Positions 11,948-23,144 of a stretch of 64,000 nucleotides of DNA are shown here, piece after piece. Source of the DNA: Cymbidium sinense (lineage: Eukaryota; Streptophyta; Magnoliopsida; Asparagales; Orchidaceae); assembly GCA_021442155.1 (NCBI GenBank), contig CM038220.1:76371817-76435816 (forward strand). The letters run 5' to 3'. The stretch's first letter is position 1. Every line of letters begins with the position of its first letter. Position numbers and translations under genes: made by a program. Below the pieces are notes generated by a model. That model did not search any database, was not told the DNA's origin, and worked only from the letters and a program-made list of their open reading frames with translations.

Positions 11948-12300
11948 TTGAAAGATACAGTATCATCTTTTCATGCAACAATGAAGGAGAGGATGGATGG
12001 GCTTGATTTGTGGGTTGCTGCTATCGAGGAAGTTCTTGTCAGGAAGCGGGGTCCTACCACCCCAAGTGTGGGGGAGGTTCCTGTGGGGTCATCACAGGGG
12101 AAACTCTTGAGGAGGCTACCACAGGAGCTTCCCACGTGGAGGTACCCCACGGGAGGCTACCACTTGGAAAGCCCACGAGGAGTGCAGGCAGAGGAAGCTC
12201 TTGTGGAGGCTACCAGAGCTTCCTATGGAGTTGGATACTTCCAACGGGGAAGCCCATGTGGAATTGACCGTAGGTGAAGTTCTTGTGGAGGCCGCCACTA
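11948..12300 (+). pseudogene. GC-rich middle segment of MULE plus-strand gene
   Basis: The frame opens with SSFHATMKERMDGLD, a short amphipathic helix typical of proteins with a central coiled segment, then passes into a GC-rich degenerate repeat. Units resembling GAAGCTCTTGTGGAGGCTACC recur at about 12025, 12100, 12195 and 12275, with inverted-looking CCCACGTGGAGG and CCACGGGAGG words. Base composition is far richer in G and C than the rest of the window. This is probably a low-complexity E/V/G-rich linker of the Ulp1-type protein. No known domain; role unknown. Confidence 0.45.
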
Positions 12301-12639
12301 CACATGATAATGCTCAAACTGTGTGGCATTGAGCATGGTGCTTCCAGATAAGGAAGAGGAAAAGTAGTTCCCCTTCACACACACTTAAGTCATGAGCAAG
12401 AATAAGTGATGTGGTGGCCTCCACTCAAGATGAGAAGCGGTAGTATTAAGTTACTTTCTTTTAAATTTGAGATAATAGAAATAGATTTCACTAAATTTTT
12501 GTATAGGTCTGCAAAGATGAGCCAGTAAAGGTTGATTACCCGCGCTATCGTTGTGGTGGAGGAGCATCAATGGTATGAAAATCTCTAGATCGATAATTAA
12601 TTCATAGTGAATCTAGCTCTTCATCACTAACTTTCATCA

Positions 12640-13540
12640 TCAGTAATTTCCTTGCAGCCATCAGAGCACTTCATGTTGTTGAGTTCTCATCGAAATTTAT
12701 TTTCCTAGTGCTCGATCTTATTGACACGTCATGCTCCCGTTGAGGACAAGTAAGTCAATCCTCAATCGATCCTCCTTCATACATAACCTATTCATTTAAT
12801 TAAGATCACTTTAAAATATTTATCACTTATAGGGGTGATACAGTATTCGCATTGGGAATATCATTATTGCACGAGGCGGTCGATGAGTTCTTGATCAATA
12901 TCTCGGATGGACACATTGATGCCTTGCTTCTTTGGCAGAAGTATTCGCTCTGAGGTATATGTCCCTATTTGTACATTTCATGCTTGCATTGGGTATGTTA
13001 CCCACGAATGTTGGGTATTATGATTCAATTCTTGTTTGTTTAGATAAAAACTAGTATAATCGTTCTCTTCTTTTCTTGAGTTATGCAGTGCACTAAAGAT
13101 GGAAAGCAAAATATTTATCCAACATGTCACTGCTGACAATGTGTCGAGGCCAGAGTTAATCTTATTGCAAGTTATAGATAATCACCTGGACACTCACAGT
13201 TGGGCATATTAAGTTAGGGGCCTGGTATTTTTACAACTCATTACCCAAACCAACCCATAAGAGCATTCTTCACGAGATTGTAAGAATTTTCAAATTTGGT
13301 TCCTCTTAACTATTTTTTTTTTTTTGGCCAACTTGTTGAGATTATGTTTTGCTATTGATCAAATTACTTGAAGATCTTGGCGTCTTTTCGGCGATCAATG
13401 GCCAATTAAATGGTGAGTGGGATACCAGTCAAGAAAATAGTGTCGCGGGAATGTTTGTCAAATACATGGAGGCGGACAAACCTCCAAATTGGAGGGTAGA
13501 CCACCATTGGCCAAAGAAGATGAATATATTTAGGGCGAGT
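12640..13540 (+). pseudogene. Ulp1-like cysteine protease (C48) domain, catalytically dead
   Basis: Fragments of the SUMO-protease-like fold lie in the expected order. 13187-13309 is open and reads WTLTVGHIKLGAWYFYNSLP followed by KPTHKSILHEIV, matching HWxLxVxD...W.xYDSL.x.xH. The catalytic His codon (13183-13185) is separated from the Trp by one extra base, and the catalytic Asp of the YDSL motif is Asn. 13349-13543 contains SQENSVAGMFVKYMEA against the family pattern QxNSxDCGxFVxKYME; the catalytic Cys codon is lost at 13441-13447. Upstream pieces at 12655-12950 (ALGISLLHEAVDEF) may belong to the same gene. All three catalytic positions are broken. Ulp1 genes are known passengers of plant MULEs, which fits its place between arrays A and B. 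Confidence 0.72.
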
Positions 13541-13544
13541 TAAA

Positions 13545-14390
13545 CTTACGCTATATTTTGTTTGGGACTTAAAATCCAAATTGAGAACAATAGGATTTAG
13601 TTTGATATAATTTTGTATAATGCATCGGTTTGGTGGCTTCAAAGACTTAGTATTTTGTTGAAGTGAATGGATCGTTTATATGGAGATGATATTTTACTGC
13701 TTTTGTAACTTCTTTTCTCTCATTTCATATAGTTTGATTTCAGATATTTTACTCGATGATATTTTACTCCAGAATCATATTTTTATCTTATGGATTTGGT
13801 TTTGGGGCTATATTCTCAATAATGTAATTAAAAAAAATGTTATCCACATGCATAAAATTAATGCAAAAATTAAATTGATTACTACCATTAGGGATTATCT
13901 TTTTTTTTAAGTTTCATTGTAAAATTATTGTGGTTGGTGTTAGTAAATTTTGATTGTAAAATCATGATATTTTAGTTTTAATTTTAACTCATATGTATTA
14001 AAATACGATTATGATTGTTGTTAGCTTTTTTTTTATGAAAATAAGTAGTTAAAAAAATTAACTCATATGTATTCTTAGTATGCTTTTCGAGTGAAATGAA
14101 GAATATTAACTTGAACCTTATCTCATTTATTTAGATGAAATAAAAACAAAATAAGTTAATCTATTATAAAAATAGTATTTTTTTTAGCATATTGCAATAT
14201 GAAAATTTAATTCTATAAAATGAAACTTGTCCAAAAGAGATAACTTTTAACATTTAATTATATAAATAATTACTTTCATAGTGTAAATATAATAGATTAA
14301 GAGGCTTTTTTAAATTTATCACCACATTAATTAAATTTATAACTAAATTTTTTGACTAGATGTATAAATGATGATCCGATGCAATCTGAA
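13545..14390. other. AT-rich spacer between Ulp1 pseudogene and array B
   Basis: Very AT-rich, with long T and A runs. A 76-codon frame at 13680-13910 shows only low-complexity hydrophobic residues and I do not call it a gene. Possibly the 3' flank of the Ulp1 transcript. Confidence 0.4.
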
Positions 14391-14394
14391 TACA

Positions 14395-15850
14395 AAAAAA
14401 TAAATAAACCATCTAAGAAGCCATCAAATTGCTTATTAATGACTAAACATAATCTCAAGAAATACAAAATAAACTTGAAGAGTCCTTAAATGCTCACCCT
14501 CCAAAGAGATAGTGATCTAAAAAACACCGAAATCATCCAAGCGAAATCAAATTGCTTTTGGAATGCTAAATATTTCAAATAAAAAATAAATAGAAAAAAG
14601 AAGTCTAAATGATCAGACCCTCAAAGAGGTATAGAGAGCTGATACAAAAAACATAAATAAACCATCCAAGCGACCATCAAATTGCTTCCATTGAATATAA
14701 ACATAACTTAAAGAAAAAAAAATAAAGTCCAAAATGCTCTTGCCCTCAAAATACAGTCTGATCAAAAAACCGAAATCATCCAAGCATCCATCAAATTGCT
14801 TCCATTGGAATGCCCTAAATATAATATCAATAATTAGGCAAAATAAAGGAAAGAAGTAAAATGATGTACCCTCGAGGTACAAAATATGTATCAAATAAAC
14901 CATCATCAAATTGCCAATGTTAAACATAATCTCAAGAACAAAAAAAATAAACTTGAGAGTATAATTCACCCTCCAAAGAAAATACAGAGGTACAAATGCA
15001 AAAATCATCAATAAATATCAAATTGCTTCCATTGGAATGCTAAAATAACCTCAAGAAGCAGGCAAAATAAACTTGAGTCAATAAAAACCCTCAAGAGGTA
15101 TAGACAAATGCAAAAAAAATACCAAATGATCAGCATCAATTGCTTCCATTGGAATGCTAAATATAATCTCAATAATTAGAGCAAAATAAATGGAAAAAGT
15201 CTAAATGATCTCCTCAAAGTATAGAAATGCAGAGCAAAATACCCCACAGAAACCATCCAAAACAACTTTCAAATTGCTTCCATTGGAATGCCTAAAATAT
15301 AATCAAAGCAGGCAAAATAAATTGGAAAAAAGAGTAAATGGTCTTTACCTCAAAGAGGTACAGAGAGTAGATAAAAAAATATCAGAAATCATCCAAAGCG
15401 AAATTGCTTCCATTGGAATGCCAAACATAATCTCTCAAAAAACAGGAAAAATAAAGCGAAAAAAAGTCCATAATGCTCCTAGAAAGTGAGATGCAAAATA
15501 AAACCATCTCAAGCGACTCAAATTGCTTTCATTGAATGTAATGAACATTATCTCAAGATAGCAAAATAAATTGGAAAAAAGTCATAATGATGTACCCTCC
15601 AAAGAGGAGTACTGATAAACAAAACACCCAAAATCATCCAAGCAAACATCAAATTGCTTCATTGGATGCCAAATATAATCTCAGAAAGCACAAAATAAAC
15701 TAAAATAATGATACCCTCAAAAGAGTGAGATGAAAAAGCACCAAATCATCAACTTTCAAATTGCTTTAAATGTAATGAACATTATTTCTAGAATCAGTAA
15801 AATAAACGAAAAAAAAGGTAATAAATGATCTGTACTCATTATGCAAAACA
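14395..15850 (-). repeat. Tandem array B (12 monomers, about 121 bp)
   Basis: The same monomer as array A in reverse orientation: CAAATTGCTTCCATTGGAAT recurs near 14425, 14548, 14678, 14791, 14906, 15019, 15136, 15270, 15400, 15519, 15650 and 15756, spacing 106-134 bp. Many monomers are shortened by small deletions, so the array is more eroded than A. It lies between the two convergent pseudogenes and is inverted relative to A but in the same orientation as C. No element-end sequence like 19984-20130 borders it, so it looks internal rather than terminal. Confidence 0.9.
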
Positions 15851-16039
15851 TATTTATTGCACATATTTGTTACTCTGATCCAATGATTACAAGGTCCTCG
15901 GTGGGATTAACTCAATCCTTTGCTTAAGAGCTACAAATAGTCGGTGAGAAAATCCTAACTAAATCTGATCTAAATATCTTGGTATGTCTGTTAAGTTAAG
16001 AGAGTCATCTTTGGGACTCTAAAACATTCTAAAAGATTA

Positions 16040-18308
16040 TGCATCAGAACACAAACGATAATGACATGCATCAAAATGTTTTCTGATAATATCCATCATC
16101 GACTTAGTGTATCCACCATTTGATTGATTGTGGGTTCGAGTTAAATTCGTATGTAGAACATCATTATTAGTTGATGATTTCTTATAGCATCGATGTGTGA
16201 GATTATGTACCTCGAAAACACTCAGCATGAGAAAGGTGATGCAACTTGTCACGAAACACGTTCATCAACACTATCAGACTGTACTTTGGTTTCTGCAACA
16301 AAAAAAGTAGAAGGGTTTGAAGATTAACATAATATTTAAAATACTAAAAACTAATACACAAATAAAAATTACTCTTGGCTTTCTTGGATCTCTCCCATAT
16401 CCTTAAGCCTTGAGTTGGAAACACCCCCGTTGCTTAACGGATCCTTTAAGATGTCTTTTCCACTTATTTATTGTGGTTGACTTCTTCTTCTTCTTGCTTT
16501 GTCGGAGGAGAATTCTCACTTATTATAGAGACATCATCATATAGTTTTTTAGGGATCCAAGCATATAGTCCTCTCTTATTGCCCGTGCCACGACACTTAT
16601 TTGATATGCATATCGACTTATGTGGTTCGAAAAATAATGCGGTAGCATTTCCATCTCTTGCCACATCTCTTAATTTTATGCACTATCAATGTAAATATCC
16701 TCTTTGCTCGGTAGACCATCATGAGAAGATACTTGTCCGGAATCGCACAATATCTTCGACTAAGAACTCGATACTGATGGGCACAAAGTAATCCCATCAT
16801 TTCAAATTTTTTGCAAGTACAAGTTACTTTTAGGGTAGTCCTATTGAAATACACAGTCCATGTTTTGGATGCATTTTTATTCTCTAAGTTTCTCACCAAA
16901 TACTCCATGATCATCCTCGACTTTATTCTTGATAGGCCTCCAACTCCATGCAAAAATTCCTCTTCAAACATAGTGTAAACCTTTCTTGTATAAAACATAG
17001 CGACTTATTTTAGAATTGAAGGTCTTAACAACAATCGATGACTACACTTGAAGTCTTCGTCATGTTCATTCGATGCCATATCTCCATAACCTTTTCCAAC
17101 CCCAAGAAACAATCGTGGCGAACTTGTTGGTTTAGATATTTGACACATTGTTCATGGACTCACTATGTTGCATTGACAAGATGCCCATAGAATGAGTCCT
17201 TGAATCGATGGACCACTTGGATCTAATCTTATAAAGCTCGCAGCATGATCATGCAAATTTCCTTCTTCTAGCATGGCGGACCAAGCTTCTTTAAACTCTT
17301 CCTCACGAGTCACACTTACTCATGCATTTATAAAATAGCCCTTATCTCTTATTACTATTAAAGCAATGAACCTTGGAAGGAGCTTTCTTTGAAATATGCC
17401 ATTGACAACACTATGATGAGTATCACGGCAATACAATTTATAGCTCTCGCCATAGCGATCTTGATCAGTGAATATTATTATAGGATGTCTGCCACTCATC
17501 AAATGAAGAAATGTTTGGAATAGCCATAAGAGTGACTCAATTGTCTCTTCTGATAAAAAGGCTACTCCAAATAATATATTTTGCCAGTGATGATTCACTC
17601 CAATAAGAGAACATAAGATTATATTTATTGAGTCGATAGCTTGTATCAAAAATTATCACATCCAAAATAATCATATTCTATCCTAGACATGCCATTGCTC
17701 AAAAAAAAACTTACTAAGCAATCGACTCATCAACTTGTACATCCATGCAAACATCCCATCCATTTGCTTGCCTTTCCTTAAATAACTATATTAATGCATT
17801 CTTGTCACCATTCATAATCCTTGATCTTTTTCTTTCGAATAAAATTGAAAGCATCTCTTTTATGAACCCAATATTCTCAACTTCCTCGGTTAGATATGAA
17901 TGCATCAGTTGCTCTAATTCACCTCTTTATTGTCTTTAACAGGCCTTCTCATCGTGCATCTGTGATCGAGAAGATGTAGGTCGGAGAATCGCCAAGAATG
18001 ATTATGACTTTCTATATATTTTTTAATCATCAATTCCCTCAAATCAAGAGAGAATCTAATCATGGACAACTTCTTGTATCAACTTTTAGAATTTTGTTAA
18101 GCCATTTAGAGACTTCTTCGACTTTTGAACATAGAAAATCTTTTGATTTCAATTTCTTTGAGTTTGGTAACTTATGATCCTTCACGAAGCCAATTTGATG
18201 TGTATAATCACGCGGTCTGATTGCATATGCCTGTTTCATTACGAGCAGTGGTGCCAAGGAGTTTCCCAAATTTGGGTCATTAGACATCGACTTCATCATC
18301 GCACTCAT
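16040..18308 (-). pseudogene. FAR1/FRS-type MULE transposase
   Basis: Minus strand, domains in family order. FAR1 DNA-binding part at 18308-17950: AYAIRPRDYTHQIGF, LKSKDFLCSK, then RFSLDLRE, KKYIESHNHSW. MULE catalytic core at about 17720-17300: SRIEYDYFG, then GVNHHWQNILFGVAFLSEET, LLWLFQTFLHLMSG and IIIFTDQD, in an open frame of 109 codons at 17649-17320. SWIM zinc finger at 16839-16788: CTCKKFEMMGLLCAH, in an open 126-codon frame at 16998-16618. Several stops and frame changes separate the pieces, and the first catalytic Asp region (FGDVVxFDT) is garbled to FGCDNF. The gene starts close to array C and runs toward the middle, so this is most likely the element's own dead transposase rather than a host FRS gene. 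Confidence 0.85.
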
Positions 18309-18339
18309 TGTTGCATTTCGCCAAGATACAAAAATATGT

Positions 18340-19710
18340 TACAAAATACATGCAAAAAAATCAGAAATCATCCAAGCGACCATCAAATTGCTTCCATTGG
18401 AATATAATGAACATAATCAAAAGAAATAGGCAAAATAAATTGAAAAAAGAAGTTTCTAAATGCTCTACTCTCAAAGAGAATGAGTACTGATGTAAATATA
18501 CCCAAAATCATCAAAGATCAAATTGCTTCCATTAGAAAGCCCTAAACATAATCTCAACAGTAAATAAACTTGAAAGTCTAAATGCTCAGCTCAAGAGTCA
18601 GAGAATGCAAAATACCTAAATCATCCAAACACCTCCAAATGCTTCATTGGAATGCCTAAACATAATCAAAGAAACAAAATAAACAAAAGAAGTCCCAAAT
18701 GCTGTACCTCAGAAGAGAGTACATATGCAAAAAAACACAGAAATCATCCAGCGACCATCAAATTGCTTCCATTGGAAAATGAACATAATCTCAAAAATAG
18801 GCAAAATAAACTTGAATCTAAATGCTGTACCCTCCAAAGAGTGCAGAGAGTACATATAAAATACCCAAAAACCATCAAAACGACCTCCAAATGCTTCCAT
18901 TGGAATGTAAACATAATCAAAGAAGGCAAAATAAATGAAAGTCCAATGACTTTGTACCCCTCAAAGTGAATGAGTGCAAAATACCCCAAATAAATCATCC
19001 AAGCAACCATCAAATTGCTTTGGAATACTAAAACATAATCTCAAGAAATAGACAAAATAAATTGGAAAAAGTAAATGATCGTACCCTCAAAGAGGAATGC
19101 AATATGATAAAAATACCCACCGAAACCATCCAAACAACCTCCAAATGCTTCCATTGGAATGCCTAAACATAATCAAAGAAGTAGACAAAATGAAAAAGTC
19201 CATAAATGCTGTACCCTCCAAAGTACAAAGTGAGATACAAAAATACCTAAATAAACCATCCAAGCAACCATCAAATTGCTTCCATTGAATGTAAACATAA
19301 TCTCAGAAACATGTAAAATAAAACTAGAAAAAAGCCATAAATGATCTATCCTCCAAAGAGGGTATAGAAATCTGATGCAAAATACCCACCAAAATCATCC
19401 AAGCCTCCAAATGCTTCCATTGGAATGCCAAACATAATCAAAAGAAGTAGGCAAAATAAACGAAAAAGTCCTTAATGCTTTATATCCTCCAAAAGGTATA
19501 GAGTATGATGCAAAAATCTACGAAATCATCTAGCGACCATCAAATTACTTCCATTGTAATATATAATGAACATTATCTCAAATAGGCAAAATATCAAAAA
19601 AAAAAGTCTAAAATCTATCCAAAGAGTCTGTATCTGATGCAAATTAACACTAAAAATAAAAATTCAACAAAAAGCTTCCAAATTTCTAATGGAATGTAAT
19701 GAACATATTC
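18340..19710 (-). repeat. Tandem array C (11 monomers, about 128 bp)
   Basis: Reverse-orientation monomers at about 18384, 18519, 18634, 18759, 18887, 19010, 19141, 19271, 19408, 19540 and 19672. From 18519 on, two variants alternate strictly: ACCATCAAATTGCTTCC and ACCTCCAAATGCTTCC, giving a dimeric unit of about 257 bp. Together with array A it makes up the inner part of the MULE inverted repeats; A and C are in opposite orientation. Confidence 0.92.
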
Positions 19711-19983
19711 TCTTGAGACTGAGAATATCACTAACAAATGTAGAAAAAATGCTGCGATAAACATTCTTGAATTTATTTAATACATCCTCATTAATTGGTG
19801 CTATTTCCTCAACGTTCTCCATCTTCATGGTTCTTTTGTAAAAAGAAAATGAAATTTTCTATTTCTCTTATGAGCTTGTTTTCCCTGAAAAAACTAATCC
19901 TAAACCCTAAATCTGTCTATATATTTCTTTTAAATTCCTCCCACGCATTCCAACGATGCTTGCATGGGTTAAATGGGTCAGAC

Positions 19984-20130
19984 TGGGAAGTGAAAATGGC
20001 ATCTTGAATACACCATCCCTTTCTGGCATGTCATATATTCTTGCTCACATTGCTAAAATGGGAAAAAAATATTGGACACGCGTTGGATGGATTTGTCATG
20101 CATAAAACTCGTGCTCGATAATATTTTCTC
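19984..20130 (-). repeat. MULE right terminal inverted repeat, outer part
   Basis: The reverse complement starts GAGAAAATATTATCG and continues through CGCGTGT, a T run, CCCATTTTAGC, AAAGGGATGG and CACTTCCCA, matching 7973-8113 in order. Between it and array C lies about 270 bp (19712-19983) without a clear counterpart at the left end. Confidence 0.75.
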
Positions 20131-20134
20131 CTCC

Positions 20135-20870
20135 GTAATTCTCGATTCATTTTTAGCATGATAGCAAGCCTCTCCTAGTTCATGTCTAAAAGTAATTCAC
20201 ACCCTCCAACTCTCTCATCCACCACTATTGTTGCATCTCTTCATGAAGAAAAGAGGCAACTAAAATCAGCGACTAAGCCAATACCACAACCATTTGAGAG
20301 ACATAAAGACTTCATTGAAGTAAATATCAATTCAAGATTCCCATCGAAGGGGATGGTCTATCGAGCTTCCACCTTCATTATAACCACTTGAAATCTGATG
20401 ACAACTACCTAGATCCTCTTCTTAGTTGTTTTCACTATTCGTTTCATGTGTGAGACTGATGGTGATTCATCCCTATAGAAACACCATGAAAGCCCATTTT
20501 CTCTCTTGGTTGTTTTTATTCTCATTGGAAATAGCCATTTGATCACAAAGGCTTGGCTCAAGAACACCTCTTAAACCTATTCTTATTTTATTTAAAGGAT
20601 TATTTAAAGTAATGGAGAAGATTCAAGACTTTAAAGATTCATTAATATTAGATGGCGTGAAGTATTTGCTACTTCCCAAAAGAAATGATTTTATTTGGAA
20701 GAAGACACTCGTGCATGCCATTCTCGGTGAAGGAAAATATCTGACTTTTACTTTGGATTGAACAAGATTTTAGGAAGTATTTCTTGGGGTGACCATCTTA
20801 ACTTCCTTTTGATTGTATTGGCTACCACTTAGTTACTTTCACCTATCATGCTCTTATAGTTTCACTAGTT
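20135..20870. other. Unassigned flank right of the MULE
   Basis: A 69-codon plus frame at 20182-20391 and broken frames to 20860 (for example SWGDHLNFLLIVLATT) hint at old coding sequence, but I recognise no family. It could be a decayed transposon or host gene. Confidence 0.3.
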
Positions 20871-20879
20871 GTACTATTT

Positions 20880-21420
20880 ATCTAGTCCAATGTAGCATCA
20901 TTGATGGGCGTGTTGAAGATCTAGTTATGCTCAGTTGAGCTAACGAGTTTGAAGACCTCATTAAGCTCATAGAGTTAATAAGAATATTATTATTAAGACA
21001 TTGGTCATTATGATAGAGGAAAATTGAATAGCCCCGTGATCTATAAGTAAAAATTTACATTGATAGAAGACTTAAATAAGATCAAATAAAAGTGTTGATG
21101 AGCATAAATTGAACTTATTTGAGAATGATAAATTAAAGAATAAACCTACATATATGCTCTTTTAATGCAGGTGTTTGAAGACCATGTTATGCTTATAAGA
21201 AGTAAAATACGACCATAGTGTTGCGACCATAATTATATGTAGATATGGAAGGTCAATAGATGCAACCTCAAATGCATGATCTAGGCTCAAATTTTATTGG
21301 CATGAGACTTAAACAAGAATAAAAAAAAAGTACTGATGAGCTTAAATTGTGTTTGTTTGATAATGATAAATTAAATAATAAATCTACATATAAAATTCAA
21401 AGTCTTTAAATAAGAATGAT
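20880..21420. repeat. Degenerate repeat related to LTR-like family
   Basis: Contains TTTTAATGCAGGTGTTTGAAG with nearby ATGCTCAT-like words, the signature of units in 3600-3990 and 43.4-45.9 kb. It also has an internal duplication: 21065-21160 and 21300-21400 share CTTAAATAAGA, GATGAGCxTAAATTG and GATAATGATAAATTAAA-like stretches. Confidence 0.4.
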
Positions 21421-21559
21421 GTTATAGGAACTCAATAGCTCATCAATGAGCATAAATCATATTACTTATTGACGATCAAATTATGTTACGATTCATCTGA
21501 AATAATTGCATATACCATTAAAATCATTAAGAGCAAAAGAATTTGAATGAGACTTGTGA

Positions 21560-22210
21560 TGAGCTTATAGCTTACCCATGTGTAAGGTGCTAGTCCAAAT
21601 CATACATATAATTATCTAGGTTGTATGGTGTGTTTAGCTAACACTTATTTTACAGGTGTAGTTAGATTTATTTTATTATTTTGATGTAACCATTAGAATT
21701 GATTAGTGTTATGGGGATGATGACAAGGCTAGAAGGACTTATCATGGGAGGCCCCATGATGCCTTTAGCAAACCCAAATGAAGAAATGAAAGAGATATCA
21801 AGAAAGAAGATAAGAAGACCCCATAATTATTTGTTTGTAATTATAATTATTTTTCATATCTTTGGGTTGTATAAGGGTAGAACTTTTATCCATTTTCTTT
21901 TCGTTGTCTACACCAACTGCACCTTTTATTATTTTACGATAGAAATAAAATGTTTGATGTTATGTTTAGCTTATGCATTAAAAATGGCTTGCCTTTTCAT
22001 AGTTTCTTTTATGATTGGTGTTTTGTATGGCTTGGATAATTATCTTAAAAATAAGTTTTCCACCCAACTACTCATAATTAAATTTTTTAAATAAATTATA
22101 ACACATAAAATCATTAAATCAAGATAATTAAAGTTTAGCAACCCCTTAGCTAAATGGTTGAATGCTTGAATATGCATCATATTATTTTCTCTCTTGAAAG
22201 TAAGGATTTC
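21560..22210 (+). repeat. Dispersed repeat matching Tat-element LTR region
   Basis: Matches 51065-51770 in direct orientation. Shared landmarks in order: CCCATGTGT, GGTGTGTTTAGC, ATTAGTGTTATGGGG against ATCAGTGTTATGGGG, CCCxxTGATGCCTTT, GGGTTGTAxAAGGGTAGA, and ACTCATAATTAAA. Because the second copy lies in the presumed 5' LTR of the Ty3/gypsy element at the right of the window, this is probably an old LTR fragment of the same family. The 131-codon frame at 21699 is incidental. Confidence 0.55.
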
Positions 22211-22659
22211 CATTTGTGCATGGGAATACTTGACTGTGAGGGCATCCAATAAATAAAGTGATATTTGTTGAATGGCGACATCATGTGAATGACCCATGAA
22301 AGATCAGTTGAGGCAGGAGGTTAAGGCATTTGGCTTTACATGTGGATGAGGTTGGGAGCTCATTGACAAGTCGAGTTATGGAATGGTTCGGAGCGTTGAT
22401 TGGGATGGAGGTAAGGAGTCCATTTGAAGTGCTCCCAGCCAAGGATGGGCGAAAGAGAGAGAGAGAGCTCTTTTTGTTCACGATAGGGATGGACAAACGA
22501 TGAGTTTCACTCATTCGGTTGGGGTTTTCCTATAGAGGATCACGAGAGCTAGAGAAAAGATAATTGTGGCTTTGTAATGGAATAGGGATTGTAGCCATTT
22601 TACATGGGGTAGTATGGGAGGGATGATGTGTTACTTTGGATGGGAGGTGGAGGTATGGA

Positions 22660-23120
22660 TGGGAGTTGTAAGTTCCAATATTGATTTGGTGCAATTTAGA
22701 TTTATCTCAAAATACATGCTAATTTTGACAAAATTTTTAAGCATGATATCTTTAGTCAAATTGGATATCTATTAGATAAATTTGACATTATGATGATACA
22801 ATCTTTTTTATCGAGATCATTTGATTCAAGTTCATAAATCGATCAATTTTGATTCAAAAAAGCACATTATCACTTCTGATTGCTCGATGTTTATGTAGCC
22901 TCGCCTGAATCGAGTGCAAATAATCTCGTTTGATGGATTTCATCATTTTGATGCTAATGATATGATTAATATCATGAATGGAGGTTATTTGAGCATCATC
23001 GTAGCCTCCACTCGATATGCGTGTTGGCACTTTGGGTCGATCTCTGATTGTTGCATCATATTGTGCATTATTTATATTTTAGTCAATTTCAATGTTACAA
23101 TGTAATGGTATAGTCTCATT
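22660..23120 (+). repeat. Dispersed repeat family R3, copy 2
   Basis: Direct match to 47430-47900 (CTCGATATGCxTGT, TTTATATTTT..CCAATTTC, AATGGTATAGTC) and inverted match to 7262-7835. Non-coding. It ends close to the truncated LTR element at 23145. Confidence 0.5.
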
Positions 23121-23144
23121 GAATGGAGATCCATTTGACTATTT

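Larger units (their letters stand above)
7973..20130. mobile_element. 12.2-kb Mutator-like element with tandem-array inverted repeats
   Basis: Three observations define one element. First, the outer 140 bp at 7973-8113 and 19984-20130 match in inverted orientation (GAGAAAATATT, GCGTGT, CCCATTTTAGC, AAAGGGATGG, CACTTCCCA in the same order). Second, each end continues inward into long arrays of the same 120-135-bp monomer, in opposite orientation at the two ends. Third, the interior holds a FAR1/FRS-type MULE transposase (minus) and a mobile-domain/Ulp1 gene (plus), which converge as mudrA and mudrB do in MuDR. Both genes are dead. A perfect 9-bp target duplication is not visible; the flanks share only CTCCxT (7963 and 20131). 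Ends could be off by some tens of bases. Confidence 0.75.

Noticed and set aside
16040..18308. Host FAR1/FRS transcription factor gene
   Set aside because: Stops and frame changes throughout, and its place inside matched inverted repeats makes it an element transposase remnant.
8330..19710. CRISPR-like direct repeats
   Set aside because: Units are 120-135 bp, diverged, contiguous without unique spacers, and the sequence is a plant nuclear genome.
19905..19925. Telomere-like AAACCCTAAA word near the MULE end
   Set aside because: A single copy, not an array; common by chance in plant DNA.
7963..20139. Perfect 9-bp target duplication of the MULE
   Set aside because: Flanks share only CTCCxT; I could not find an exact 9-mer pair at any end placement tried.
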